From Dermatemys mawii (lineage: Eukaryota; Chordata; Testudines; Dermatemydidae): a stretch of DNA of 64,000 nucleotides. The translations under genes were made by a program, and so were the position numbers. Numbering within the stretch: position 1 is the stretch's first letter; each line of letters opens with the position of its first letter. The notes beneath the pieces were generated by a model that made no database searches, had not been told where the DNA came from, and worked only from the letters and a program-made list of their open reading frames with translations. Of the stretch, positions 44,313-55,826 are shown in pieces. The DNA lies in assembly GCA_007922305.1 (NCBI GenBank), contig ML677386.1, forward strand, positions 8,374,155 through 8,438,154. Direction: 5' to 3'.

Positions 44313-46116
44313 CTAGAGTGATACATTGGCCCCACGGAAGTCAGTGGCAGAAATCCTGTTGATTTCATGAGGCCAAGATTTCACTCTTAGTGTCTAATAG
44401 TCCAACAACTGACAGAAGAGAGAAGGAGTAGGTGAACTGGTTCAGATAAAACAAACAAACAAACATGTCTCCGTCCAAATCCTCAACCAAAGCTTTATTT
44501 AGACCTAAATAATTTTCCAACTAAAGTTCTGTTAAGTTTCCTTCGTTCTTATTCCGTTTCATGCACCAGCAGTTCTATGCACTGTCTAGAGGTCGAAGGA
44601 TCAATAAAATACCATGAGAAGCAGCTCTTCTTGCAGTATTTCTCAGGCCTGATCTCCAGCAGGAAGTAGAGCAAATCCCTCAGCAGAGCCAGTATTGATA
44701 TATTGTCCAGCACAACTCTGTTTACCACAATGTATTTTCTGAATTTTGAGTTGCTTTTCTGAGTGGAACCTCCAAGCCTTTTGAGATTTGCCCATCATTA
44801 GGTATACCAATTCCTAGGTAGGCAGAAAGCACAAAAGGACCATTATGGACTACCGCATCTTGATGTTGGATAATTTACTGTATGGCATATCCCTTCTCTG
44901 AACTATGCTTTTGTTCCTGGAGGTGTATATTACTAGAAAATTGAAGCTTTTCATATTCTATGTACTGCACCTCTACATCTCTAAGCAACCTCCTAACACA
45001 AAAACAGCAGCCCTTTTGCTGACAGTGGCTACAGACTGAGATAGAGTAGATGCACACACTGTGCTCTCTCATGGTAGTCTGACTTTCATTCATTTTTTGG
45101 GTTTTTTACTTGATGTAAAAGAACAGCTATTTTAGGCTGAAAGCCCGCTCTTTCTACGTGTGGAAAGAAACAAGAATAGGCTGTAGAGCAAAAAGCATCA
45201 GATAAATATGCCACACTATTTTCATGTGTCAATCATAATGTTTTTTTAATATAATTTGTTGAATGAATGAATGATGTGTTAAAAATAAGTAGTCTTGCTG
45301 TTTCCCGGACAACCACCATCACTGCAGTGGCTTATCTCGGTGCCTTTCCTCTGTCAAAAGGAGCTATTTTCAGACCTGACAATGAATATTAAGAATGAGG
45401 CATGCCCTTGCAAAGCATTTCAGGGTTTAATATATTATGCTAATAGGACTGTTGCCTCTCAGTACGGTACCTACTGCACAGGGAGCACAATGTAGGATTA
45501 GTTTGTAAGAAAGCAGAAATTGAATGTGTGTACGTTTTTTTAATTCAGTCGCTTTCTGGTACAGCAGCTCAGCAGGCAACATTTTTTGCTCTAGGTCAGA
45601 AATCTATAGGTTGAAGTGTTGACTGGGAACATGTATATATTCCCTCAGCCCATACTTCAGGATCGCTACAGGGGATACAGAGCGATTGTGTTGTAGGTGA
45701 AGCTTTCATATTAAATATCCTGGTTGTGTTAGTGACTACAAACACACACTCTTGGTGCATCTTATAGAGAAGCTAAGAAGCTGGCTTGCCACAACTCTTT
45801 ACGGAAACTTTGCTCTTTGATTGTAATAGAGATCTGACTTCTTACACCAGGCAAAAGTGTCTGGGCCCAAAGGATCAAGTCAAAAGACATTAAGATCTTC
45901 ACTAAGAAACAAATATACACAAAATTCCCCTTTAGAAAGAATCAGAAGAAACTGAGGGAAGTTACACACACACACACACACACACACGACAGAAAATAGG
46001 TGATAATTTAGCCAGTAGGATTGGTTTGCCATTCTAGGTTGAGCAAAAGCTAGGTATAAAAACAGTAGCATGCTCTCATTAACTTGAAAAGCCCATATGT
46101 TGAGTGACAATTGTTT
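44313..46116. other. No gene; unassigned with (AC)n at 45966-45988
   Basis: 44320-44385 is a hairpin-family relative ('ggaagtcagtggcag...ctgttgatttcatgaggcc'). 45295-45500 has no recognisable repeat and contains an octamer-like atgctaat (45437-45444); the 66-codon frame there has no domain. The minus-strand 101-codon frame at 45880-46185 translates the microsatellite (VCVCVCVC). Confidence 0.45.
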
Positions 46117-46212
46117 CATTAATAAGACGAGGAAGACCTGTGGCACCTTAGAGACTAACCAGTTTATTTCAGCATAAGCTTTCAAGGGCTATAGCCCACT
46201 TCATCAGATGCA
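46117..46212 (-). mobile_element. Penelope-like 3' end
   Basis: Reverse complement of the family tail: read on the minus strand it runs 'catctgatgaagtgggctatagccc', 'ttgaaagcttatgctg', 'ggttagtctctaaggtgccacag', 'tcttcctcgtctt'. The hammerhead-like CTGATGA and GAAA boxes are present (46171-46209). TSD not clear. Confidence 0.8.
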
Positions 46213-47485
46213 TAGAATGGATCAATCGCTTTGACTGTGTGATGACACCAAACTCTTAATGTTACACAACAGTCCCACAACAAACAATGCTTTTTCTAAT
46301 GGCTATTTACTGGAGAATAAAAGAAATAAGAAAAAGCTGTTAAACTTGGAGGCCTCCTCTCTATTCCCTGCCCCAACCCAAGCCTTCCCTTTAATAGAAA
46401 TCAAATACAGTCATCTTCTGTGTGACTACTGTGAGCTAGATTATCAGATATCATAAACTGGCTTTGCTTCCAATGGAACTACACCAGTTTAAACCAGATG
46501 AGATTCTGGCCCATTGGTAGGAGAACTTCAAAGGATTTGGCAGTTGAGTTTAGAAAGACAATCAGCTATTCAGTTGTTTGTCTGAAGCTGTGAGTGTAGC
46601 TGTGTAACAATCATGTCTGTTTTCTCTGTACTGTACCTGTACATTTCTAATGTATTGCTTTGGCTGCAAGGACAGGTACCATTCTGTGAGGCAAGGTCGA
46701 TGCACCATGTTACAGAAGAGGGACATACACAGTGCTTTCTCTCGGAGACTTCTCTTCTGTTTGCTTATTTTGCTGTTCTTCTTGCTCTAAAATCAAAGTT
46801 TATTCTGATTCCAAGCCTATGATTGCTCTTAGATGATGCAAAAAATATAACAGACCTCTTGCATCTGACAGTTTGGCCTGGAGATCTCATACCACCCACA
46901 AGAACACCCTCTTTTCCATTCCCAGCCAGAACTCAGAAAGGGACAAACATGAAAAATATGGTAACTAAACTTTTTCAAATCTCAGAAACATTTCTATTTG
47001 GATGGAGTTTGGAGTGTGAGAGACCCATCCTTCATAACACTCCTCAGCTCACTGGCCGTGTGATATTTCTTAGTCAGTCGTAGCATGTTAAAGTAAACAA
47101 AACTTGTCCGCCATATTAAAAGCCTTGAGCCAGGCTTTCCCTTCCATTTATGGCAGCTCTGATCACTCTACCATCTGTGCTTAACTTCTTGTGAACAGCA
47201 GCAAGATTACCAATAGTATTGTATGAAGTGATAACTAGGAAAAACTTGTCTCAAAATCTGATGTAAGTGCCCCAGCACCCCAAGTCGTTTTCAGACATCC
47301 ATGGAGGTACAGCTAAGGAAGAGGAATAGCTGATGTGACCCATCTTCATTTTTAGTCATGCTATAGTAGCTGGAGGTATCGGAGAGCAAAGTAAGGAGCT
47401 AATATAGTATGGCATATGGGACTGGTAAGAAGGGAGCTACCACAACTTAGGCACTGAGCTGTGCTAATGTAACCTGCACACCTCC
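46213..47485. other. No gene; unassigned sequence
   Basis: Frames of 65-86 codons without domains. 46470-46515 is a hairpin-family relative ('ttccaatggaactacaccagtttaaaccagatgagattctggccc'). Confidence 0.45.
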
Positions 47486-47615
47486 TGGGTGTGGTACTCT
47501 GTCCCGTCTAGTGGCACCCAGACCACTTAGAGCAGAATGTGGCTTTTAACTCATGCATTTAGCTCCAGAGGTCCCAGGTTTGATCTTGCCCATCGACGAT
47601 CGAGGTCTGTCGGCA
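47486..47615 (+). repeat. tRNA-derived SINE-like fragment
   Basis: 'gtactctgtcccgtctagtggcacccagaccacttagagcag' leads to 'atgcatttagctccagaggtcccaggtttgatctt', which contains a B-box-like ggtttgatc and then 'ggtctgtcggcattaca'. No convincing A box at proper spacing, so it is not a tRNA gene. Confidence 0.4.
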
Positions 47616-48500
47616 TTACACTAATGCTGCAAACAAGCTGGCTTAAGTTGGTGCACTTTCCATTCCTTTTAGTTATGTTCTATCACCATGCAGCAGGGGT
47701 GAATTTGGCCTGCTATTTCTTAGGATGCTTTCTGTGGGCAATAAAGGAGGAGACTCAAGACCTGGTTGTTAATCTGGAGACAGACTACTGCATTGCTCTA
47801 GACAGGAGTTACTGTGTCTCCAATTCTCCAGCCTGGCAGAGGCTGAGAAGGTTACTCACCTCCTGAAGAGAAGGAGCACTTTTGGTTTCTTTCTAGAGTG
47901 CTAGAACGCTCTCAGGAACACAGATACTACAGTGATGGGTGTGGTGTAAAGCGAGAGCTCTTTCAAGTCAGGCAGGAAAGGCTAGTCAGCATGATTATGG
48001 GACTTGGACAACAGGAAAAGGGAAGAGAGGAAAACGCTTTGCAATACTTTCCCTTTGCACATCTTTCATCAAATCCTGACTTCCCTTCAAAACAGGATTT
48101 TAGGAAAGTCCCAGTTTCCATTCACACAAAGAATGTATTTATTCCATCAATTGAGATATTAATGAGGCCCACTTGTTCCTTTGGAGTGAAGTAAAGAAAC
48201 AGCGGGATGATAAACTGAACTGACAGCTCTTTAGGAAGCTTCAAAATCCATATGTGTTTTAGCACTTTTTTAAAAAAAAGGATGAAGCAAAGTATGCAAT
48301 TAGTGACTCAAAGCCACAGCAGGCTAAATGGCCCAATTGCTATTAATGCAATTAGAGTCTATGTCATGATAGCACTAGCACTTGTTTGAATTCCAGGTCT
48401 CCATTATGTCAAGGAGTTCATTGCTGCTTTAGCCTTTCTAATGGTTAATAAAAGAAAAATGTCTGTAGTGGCAACTGAAGTCATTCCTTGATGTCACTAC
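47616..48500. other. No gene; unassigned sequence
   Basis: The 109-codon frame at 47537-47866 begins within the SINE-like repeat and has no domain; the 98-codon frame at 47898-48194 likewise has none that I recognise. Confidence 0.45.
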
Positions 48501-48504
48501 GGCT

Positions 48505-48615
48505 GACAAGCAGAGATGATTGTAAGCTGTTTGGAGCAGGGACTGGCTTTTGTTATAAGCTTACATGCTCCCTAGCACACTGGGGCCCCGATTCATGCTA
48601 CTGTAATATAAATAA
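48505..48615 (+). repeat. MIR/L2-type SINE tail fragment
   Basis: 'gatgattgtaagctgtttggagcagggactgg', 'ctccctagcacactggggccccgattcatgctactgtaatataaataa'. Confidence 0.6.
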
Positions 48616-48968
48616 AAGAGCTTTCTTGTGCAAATTTTTATATAAGTGGATGTGCCCCAAGCAACCCATGTGGGCAACAGACCACGGAGGCAGGGAGGCA
48701 GGAGTGCACAATTTTGAACCTATATTCGGTGACTTGCCTAGATGGCATGTTACCTAGACAGACATGTTTGGCCTGTGATCACCGTTTTCACAATATCTCA
48801 CTGAAGGGGGCTGTATGTGTTCTCTGCCAAAAGCTGGTTGTCATGGTTATGGTGGGATGTTTGCATAGAAAATCTTTTAACAGTTCTATAACATGTAGAC
48901 TATAGTGTTCCAAAGCTTCTGGAGGTGAACCTGGTCACTTGGGGCAGGTAAGTCTCACAGCTAACTCA

Positions 48969-49267
48969 GGCCAGGTCTACACTGTGGGGGTGGGGTGTCG
49001 ACCTAAGATATGTAACTTCAGCTACACTATTTGCGTTGGTGAAGTTGACGTATCTTAGGTTGACTTACCTTGGCATCACCACAGCGGTGAGTTGACTGCT
49101 GCCGCTCCCTCGTTGACTCCGCTTCCGCCTCTCGCGGTAGTGGAGTCCCGGAGTCGACAGGGAGAACTCCTGGGGATCGATTTATCACATCTACACAAGA
49201 CACGATAAATCGATCCCTGATAGATCGATCACTACCCGCCGATCTGGCAGGTAGTGTAGACATGGCC
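48969..49267. mobile_element. 299-bp TIR element with TCA target duplication
   Basis: Ends ggccaggtctacact and agtgtagacatggcc are inverted repeats starting GGCC and ending GGCC, flanked by a perfect TCA (48966-48968 and 49268-49270). Internal foldbacks: cctaagatatg...gacgtatcttagg and atcgatttatc...gataaatcgat. Three-base TNA targets suggest the PIF/Harbinger superfamily. The 112-codon frame on the minus strand lies across it. Confidence 0.85.
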
Positions 49268-49419
49268 TCAGTCAGGAGTGAGAACGGACATCCATCAATC
49301 CAGCCTGGTGAAGTAGTCATAGTGTAGAGACAGTGCAAGTTTGAGCCTTTATAAAGCACAGACAAGCCCCAAGAGAAAGATCTTGAATAGGAGGGACCAG
49401 CAGGGGTGAGCTGAAGTTA

Positions 49420-50394
49420 GTGAAAGGCCCTGGTTATGAAGAGAAACAAAAGGCCTGGAACTGTCTAAAGGGGACAAAGAAGAGCACAATTTGCGCCGCA
49501 CAAGATAGGATCCATTATGGAGACAACACTGTTACTGCAAGTGCCATGAAAACTAGATCCCAGCTCTCTCCACAGGACAAGCACTGCACAGACTGAGAAA
49601 AATACCTTATTGACAAGTTCCTTTCCTAGTTAAGCAGTACAGCTTACATTTCATATTTTTTTTATTTGTAACCAAGTCTTCAGTCCTTATACTGATTTCT
49701 GTTTGAACTTTATCTTAATCTTTGTCAGATAAGCTTGTGTTTAGTTTTACTATAAAGGCAAGTAAGTGCTGTGTACTAAGGAGAGGGGTGAACTGAGGTG
49801 AAGCTAGTGAACCAGGAGCACTGTTTCCAGAGGCAGCAAGTGTGTGTGCATTGTAGGTATCCAGGCATCAAGGACTGGCCACTTGAGTGCAACAAACTGG
49901 AAAGTACAGACCAGTTGGAGGGACTTGTGCCCCAGGGCCAGAGCAGAAATAAGGGGGCTAGCTAACTATCTTCATAGATTTAGCCATAGGTTCTCTCTGC
50001 TCTGCCCCAAGGACTCTCTCAGGGAGCCTAAGGGCTGGGGCATGCCAATTGCTAGCCTGCATAGCAAAAGAATGGGGCTTGCTGAGTCCTGAGTGTGTTG
50101 CCACCCGTCTGGTTTTCACCCAGACAGGCTGGGTTTTGGCTTGTGTGTCCAGGTGCCATTTGACAAGCCCTGATGTCTGGGGGTTTTTATTGGGGGAGGG
50201 GGAAGAAAAAGAGCCAAGACAGGGCCTCTGTGGTCCAGTTACCAGCCATTAGAAAGGTAGAAACCCTAGTTGCCAGCGGTGGGTAGTTTGGGGCAAGTTT
50301 CCTCCAGTGGGCACAGACAAGACTCCTTCATGCTATAAGCAGGTGATAGTGATTCATCCTGGAACCCTTGGGTAATCCCAACAGTGTCACAGTG
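49420..50394 (+). mobile_element. Possible degraded LTR, 3' portion
   Basis: Ends 'cccaacagtgtcaca', like the tgtcaca end of the solo LTR at 16059, and has the same general texture (T-rich 'tttgtaaccaagtctt..' then 'gtgctgtgtactaagg', and gccagcggtgggtag near the end). No TG start, no TSD seen. Speculative. Confidence 0.35.
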
Positions 50395-50452
50395 GCCATT
50401 TAGAGATTACACATACCCATTACCTATAAACTAAGAGAAGTGCTAGGTCACA

Positions 50453-50663
50453 TAGGGTTGCCAACTTTGTGACTGAACAGAACCGAATCTCCATGCTCTG
50501 CTCCTTCTCCAAGGCCACACCCCGCTCACTCCATCGTCCCCTCTCCCTCTATCACTCACTCTCCCCACCCTTTCTCTTGCTCTTTTGCACTGGGCTGGAG
50601 AGGGCTGGGGAAGGTCTCTTTTTGACCAGGTGTTCAGTTGAAAACTGGACCCCTGGCAATCCA
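50453..50663. mobile_element. MITE with 'tagggttgccaac' end
   Basis: Left tagggttgccaactttgtgactg and right cagttgaaaactggacccctggcaatcca are imperfect inverted repeats. Interior has 'ccacaccccgctcactccatcgtcccctctccctctatcactcactctcc'. The 152-codon minus-strand frame over it (50443-50901) is repeat sequence. Confidence 0.65.
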
Positions 50664-50813
50664 TTATCTCTGATGCTTCACTAACAGTGATATACTTTGT
50701 GTGTATGTGTCTATATGTGCATGGACAGGAAATTCTCCCCTTTTGAGAGATTCTAGTTTCTATCCAAATCCACCATTTTAAAGATAAGGAATATCTCTGG
50801 AACTGTTGGACTA

Positions 50814-50832
50814 TAAGTGTGTGTGTGTGTGT
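50814..50832. repeat. (GT)n microsatellite
   Basis: Nine gt units. Confidence 0.85.
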
Positions 50833-51764
50833 TTTTCTCCCTATATTTTCTTGTTTGTTTTCTTCTTTGTGTTGTATTATAAAACCTATGTACGATCCCA
50901 TCTAATCAGAGTGGGGAGGCGTGGATGTCACAGGTAGAAGCTAATCCATTTGCTCCTCAAGGAACAATTGTCACCAGAGCTGGAATTCACCACAGTCTTA
51001 GAGCAAGGCCCTTCACTCCACACAACTTCTTCCACATGACGGTGATGGGGAGAATATATAATCTTCAGATGGACAAAATACTGGGAATTTCATCCTAAAT
51101 CCCATCATGGGCGTGAGGGAGGGTGAAAATAAGAGGTCAAGTACTGGTCACATTCAGGTCAGTTGGCAAAATCTTCACTGACTTCAATAGGGATAGGATT
51201 TGGCCCAATGTATTGTATTTAATCACAGATATGTCTTGACACGGTCCCAACATACAGGAGTTAGATTACGAATAAATAAGACCTGCATTCACTACAATTT
51301 TGGCAACCTCTTCTCTTGGGCAGCTTCTTTCTCCCTCTGACTCCTGCTGTTTTTTACCTCCTCTTTATCTACTATAATATCTGAGCACCTTCCATATTAA
51401 TCCCCCCTTCCCAATAGCAAAGGCCTAGTGGATTTCATGTCTTGCTTTACAGGTCAGATCTCTGCTTAGCATAGGGAGGGGCTTGGGAATAAGGGGATGT
51501 TTGAACTGTGATTGCCACTTGTGATGAAAAGGCTTGTCAACTGACTTTGCAACATTTCCTTAAGATGGTCAGATTCTGGATGTGCCTGATCTCCTCTGGA
51601 AGACAGCACCACCGGCAGATCCCCTCAGAGAATGCTTTGTACCCTGCATGTACCATTTTAGGCTTTGAGATCTGCATTGTCCCAGAGGAGTGCAGCTGTC
51701 ATTGTGGTTCACAGAGCAAAACTTGATCTTTGATGTAGGTGGGGCTTGATCCAACAGGGCTGGA
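50833..51764. other. No gene; unassigned sequence
   Basis: 51165-51210 is a hairpin-family relative. Frames at 51508-51754 are 61-72 codons on both strands without domains. Confidence 0.45.
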
Positions 51765-52080
51765 AGGGCAGGAGGCCCTACCTCTCTGTGGCTCCACTCC
51801 TGCTCCTCCTCCTTTTCTTCCCCTTGAGGGCCACCCCCCTCTGTGGCCCCACTTCCTGCTCCTCCTCTTCCCTCTGTGTCCTAAACCCTGGCTTTTGGAA
51901 ACAGAGGCTACCTGACTCCTTCCTCTCACTTTTCCAACCACCCCAGCTATTTTCCCCCAGCCCCTCACTTTTCCCCACCAAACAGCCCACTCCACTCCAG
52001 CCCACCACCAGATTCATCCTCACTCCAGTTCCCTCCCACCAACTTCTGACTGACTCCCTGCTTGCTCATGTTCTCTCAGC
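51765..52080. repeat. Polypyrimidine-rich tract with internal duplication
   Basis: Strongly C/T-biased on the plus strand for about 300 bp. A block of about 40 bp (ctctgtggctccactcctgctcctcctc) repeats imperfectly about 56 bp downstream (ctctgtggccccacttcctgctcctcctc). The open 129-codon plus-strand frame and its two minus-strand counterparts reflect the lack of A (and so of stops). Confidence 0.7.
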
Positions 52081-52655
52081 CCACATTCCAGAATCACTTC
52101 AGGGTATTCAAAGCTATTGTCCAAGAGGGAAGTGACTTATGCAGATGACAGTTAGCCACTTGGGTTTGCAACAATATATAGTTCTTGGGCTTTAAAACCC
52201 CCATGTATCCTGCTGAGACAATTCCAAACAGTGAGATTTGAGAATTATTATAAGACACTCCCTTAGTGTTAGACAGGTGGAATTTAAAGGGTCCAGAATT
52301 GTACTACCTTCCATATAGTTTTTAACTCAGTGTGGATTTGGACTAAATCACAACAAGCCACATGTGCTCGTGCAAATGCCCATGGAAATGAATATTCTAA
52401 AGTACACTGATTGATACAATGTTAAAATGAGTAAAATGACACAAATTATGGTTTTGCTGTTCACTAAGAGAGCTATTTGCATATGACAGCCTTGTTCAGC
52501 CACCTCTGCCAAGTTGTACCATTAGGCATCTGATTGCTCTATTCAGAGTTCATGAAAAATAAAAAACAAAACCCCCCAACATTGTAATGTTTATCCCAGG
52601 TGGATCATTCCATTAGTTCTCTGCATTCACTGATCTTTGGAGTGATACTAGCTTT
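52081..52655. other. No gene; unassigned sequence
   Basis: No frame above 60 codons; nothing recognised. Confidence 0.45.
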
Positions 52656-52659
52656 GAGA

Positions 52660-52765
52660 GGCACTGTGTGGTCTAGTGCTTAATGCATGGAACTAGGAAT
52701 CAGAAGTCTAGTCATGGATCTGGCACTGACTTGCTTTGTAGCCTTAGCAATTCTATTGTGAATGG
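52660..52765 (+). repeat. MIR-like SINE head and CORE
   Basis: 'gcactgtgtggtctagtgcttaatgcatggaactaggaatcagaagtctagtcatggatctggcactgacttgctttgtagcctta' follows the MIR head and CORE order closely. Confidence 0.7.
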
Positions 52766-53650
52766 CAGGTGTGAAGCCAGTGACTCTGAGCAAGTTATGA
52801 ACAATGGATATACTGGGCTATTCCATAAACAACAGTTGTTTCAAAAGCCTGTTAAATTGCTATGTGACAATGTGCTATCATATCATTTACAAATACCAAG
52901 AGATTTATAACAAGAAATGAATAGTTAAGAACATCTTTAATCTTCCACTGCCCACTTAAACATGAACCTGTGATCATGATACATACAAAGAACTGCAGTT
53001 CTTTTTTACATAATGTTAACTGATTTTTGAAATAAACCTATTTAGGGACTTCCCCCTTTCAAGAGAAGAAATAAAGGGTTTTTTGTGGGAAGATAAATAG
53101 AAATAGTTGTGTTTATTTGTAAACAAATGAGGAGGAGGAACAAAGGCTCAAAGGCATTAACAAGGGTTAAGTGCCTAAATACCTTTGAGGATCTGTGCCA
53201 AAGAGATTATTAAAAACAGAGGAATGAGCAGCCCAGTCCATGCTAATAATGCCTGGAAAGCAAAATCTATATTGCCACAGCAGCATGCAGACTGTTGTGG
53301 TAAAGGCTGTTCACATTTGCGTTGGCTACCAGTGGCCCCTACTAAGCAGAATGGAGGCATGTTTATAGTCTGATCCTATTATGAACTATCTAGTAGTGTG
53401 TAGCAGACACTGGAGGAAGTGCATGATATATTGAGTGACAGGATGTAACTGTTATCATTCTTATGCACACTCCTCCAGTACCACAAAACCTTTCCACTTG
53501 CATTTGGTCTCTCTAGGCAGAATGCTTCTGCAGAAATGGCCTGTCCCCACCTCATTCCATTCAACTGCAGCAGTGGCTTTTACAAGCCACAAATAAGGAT
53601 CACAGTAAATTAAGACTTGATGGATAAAATAAGAGATGAGCGACACTAAC
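52766..53650. other. No gene; unassigned sequence
   Basis: 53165-53195 'ttaagtgcctaaatacctttgaggatctg' resembles an arm of the foldback MITE at 39466. The 61-62-codon frames at 53175-53646 have no domain. Confidence 0.4.
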
Positions 53651-53654
53651 TTTG

Positions 53655-53758
53655 TGAGGCAGAGATTGTCTGTGTTACATATGTACAGTGCCTAGAACAA
53701 CGGGGTCTTGGTATATAACAGGAATGCGCATAGGTACTACCACAATACAAATAAACCT
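53655..53758 (+). repeat. MIR/L2-type SINE tail fragment
   Basis: 'tgaggcagagattgtctgtgttacatatgtacagtgcctagaacaacggggtcttgg' and 'tactaccacaatacaaataaa'. Confidence 0.65.
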
Positions 53759-54054
53759 GCCCCCATCACTTTGCAGATTATAATTTTTATATAGCATCTT
53801 TCCTCATGAAGGTTCCCAAAATGCTATAAAGTTATTTAGTGTGAAAGCGTTTAATTAAAACATATACATATACATAATAAAATACACAGATTATATTTTG
53901 CAGTCATAAATATGCTGGCATTCAAAAATTCTAGGCCTTGATCCAAAAGCTACAGAAGTCAATGGGAAACTTTTCTATTGGTTTGACATTTGTCTAAGAG
54001 CCTGTCAGACATATATAATATTTGATTCCATAACTTCTCTACATATTCCAAAAT

Positions 54055-54335
54055 ACTACCTTTCAAACCTTTTCATAGCATGGACCACACGTTTGAAGTT
54101 TGTCTCCCATTCTCAATCACACAGCCCATCCTCCCATTTTTGGTCAACCTTCCTTGTAGCAACTACTGCATTTTAGAAAGTAGAAGAGTAATATGAGGAA
54201 AGTATTTGCTGTACCATTAGCTGCTGTTAATGAGTTGCAACAGCTGGAAATAAAACAGAACACCATGTGACAAAGCTTTCTGTGGTCACCAGCCAGCATT
54301 CCACAAATCACAGTTTGGGGTCTGCCAAACTAGGA
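54055..54335. mobile_element. Possible old hAT
   Basis: 'cctttcaaaccttttcatagcatggaccac' and 'cacagtttggggtctgcc' resemble eroded hAT ends. No TSD readable. Confidence 0.35.
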
Positions 54336-55634
54336 AAGGCACTCTTGCACTTTGCAGTCCTTCAATTCACCTGATTAGTGAATTTCTCTTTTTCAGTTTG
54401 TGTGTGTTTATTATGTCTTTGTGACTATGTGGATTTTCTTCATATCAGTAACCATACTTTACAACAGGCTTCCAGGCCCAGAATTTTGATCTCTGTTCTT
54501 ACCAGTGTAAATGTAGAATAGCTCCATTGATAAAAAAGTCTTTTTCAGGTTAATCCCTTAATTTATTATTGTAAGTCATATGTGGAATACCAGGTACATA
54601 ATAAAAAAGCATGGAGTGTTGAATCACATGGCACAGTACCTGGTATGTGGTGCAAGGGAAGTTGCTAATAAAAGGCTGACATATTGGCAATAGAGGGTAG
54701 TTTTATTTTTAAATACTGCAAAGCACAGAAACCATCTGTGTAATGAAATCCTGAGGCTACCTATTTGAAATTCCAATGCTTTTTATCCTCTAATAGCCAC
54801 AGCAGTTACCCCCAGCTGTGCTACCTTAAAAGCCTGCAGTGCAGTTTAACTTTGACCATTGGAAGTCAATTTAGATATAGAGCCAGGAGGCCAAAAGTGT
54901 ATTTAAGATTGCAGGCTAAATGGTGACAGAGGCTCAGAGTAGAAGGGAAGTGGAGATATGGCACAAATTCCTTCTTGATAACTAGTTTAAAAGTGTGGGC
55001 AGAGGATGAATGATAAAGATAGTTCCTTCTCCATTTTAAAGGACCATTTCTTCTCTCATTGAGGTTAACAGGAACACATCTACTGACTCCACTGAAAGCT
55101 GGACTGGGCCCTAAATATTTACTGCTTGACCCATAGTTGTAATTGTAATGTCCTAATGTGTATATAATTTGTATATTAGTGGTGGCATAAATGGAATATA
55201 GGTCCACATTAGAATTCCAAGTAGTCCATAAGGTACTGTGTATTCATGAGTGGTGCTGACAAAAATGGTGCATACAGGTGTGTGGGGAATTTTCAGAAGG
55301 TGAACAATTGGCACTTTAAAGGGAAAATGCTAGTTTCAGGAAGGTAATAGCGCAAATTCTGGTATGTGCTGTACACTAATTAAAGATTAACATAATCCTG
55401 TGATTCAGGTTCTTTTTCCTTTCCATAGCGTGGTAAGATACTGTAATTAACTCTAATAATCTGTTTTTTCCTTAAGATATGACACAGGGGATTAAGATAG
55501 TCACTTTACTGGTTTCCAAGAAAAAAAGATGTAGCTGATCAGAATGTTTAACACGAACAAAAAGAGCTAAGTTAGAAAAAGAAAGGCAGTTGTTTGAAGG
55601 TGTGAAATCAGAGAGCCAAGTTACAGGGGGTTTG
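54336..55634. other. No gene; unassigned A+T-rich sequence
   Basis: The 113-codon minus-strand frame at 54866-55207 has no domain; no bounded repeat seen. Confidence 0.45.
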
Positions 55635-55765
55635 TTCATTTAAATGGCCAAATTAAACAAGACAATTGCAACTAAATTGCACCTCTCCTCTACTGTCATT
55701 CATAAAGCCAAGTTAGCTATTTTAAATGACCAAGTTAAACAGGGCACAATTGAGCTGGACTCCTT
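55635..55765. repeat. Local imperfect duplication (attaaac...caattg)
   Basis: 'ttaaatggccaaattaaacaagacaattgcaactaaattgcacc' near 55638 and 'tttaaatgaccaagttaaacagggcacaattgagctggactcc' near 55721 are related, about 84 bp apart. Confidence 0.55.
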
Positions 55766-55788
55766 TGCCACTTGTTTTAAGGTGTGAT

Positions 55789-55826
55789 ATCTACAAAAAG
55801 AGCCAGCACTGACCCTTTTTGTAGAT
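55789..55826. repeat. 12-bp perfect inverted repeat
   Basis: atctacaaaaag (55789-55800) and ctttttgtagat (55815-55826) around a 14-nt spacer. Could be a hairpin or the remnant of a small foldback element. Confidence 0.75.

Noticed and set aside
43868..44368. 166-codon minus-strand frame, the longest in the window
   Set aside because: It runs across two nested hAT elements and their junctions.
47545..47600. tRNA gene
   Set aside because: Only a B-box-like match is present; no cloverleaf or correctly spaced A box. More likely a SINE-derived fragment.
50443..50901. 152-codon minus-strand frame
   Set aside because: It covers a MITE and a (GT)n run (translated THTHT); no domain.
51746..52135. 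129-codon plus-strand frame and two minus-strand frames
   Set aside because: Composition effect of a polypyrimidine tract, which lacks stop codons.
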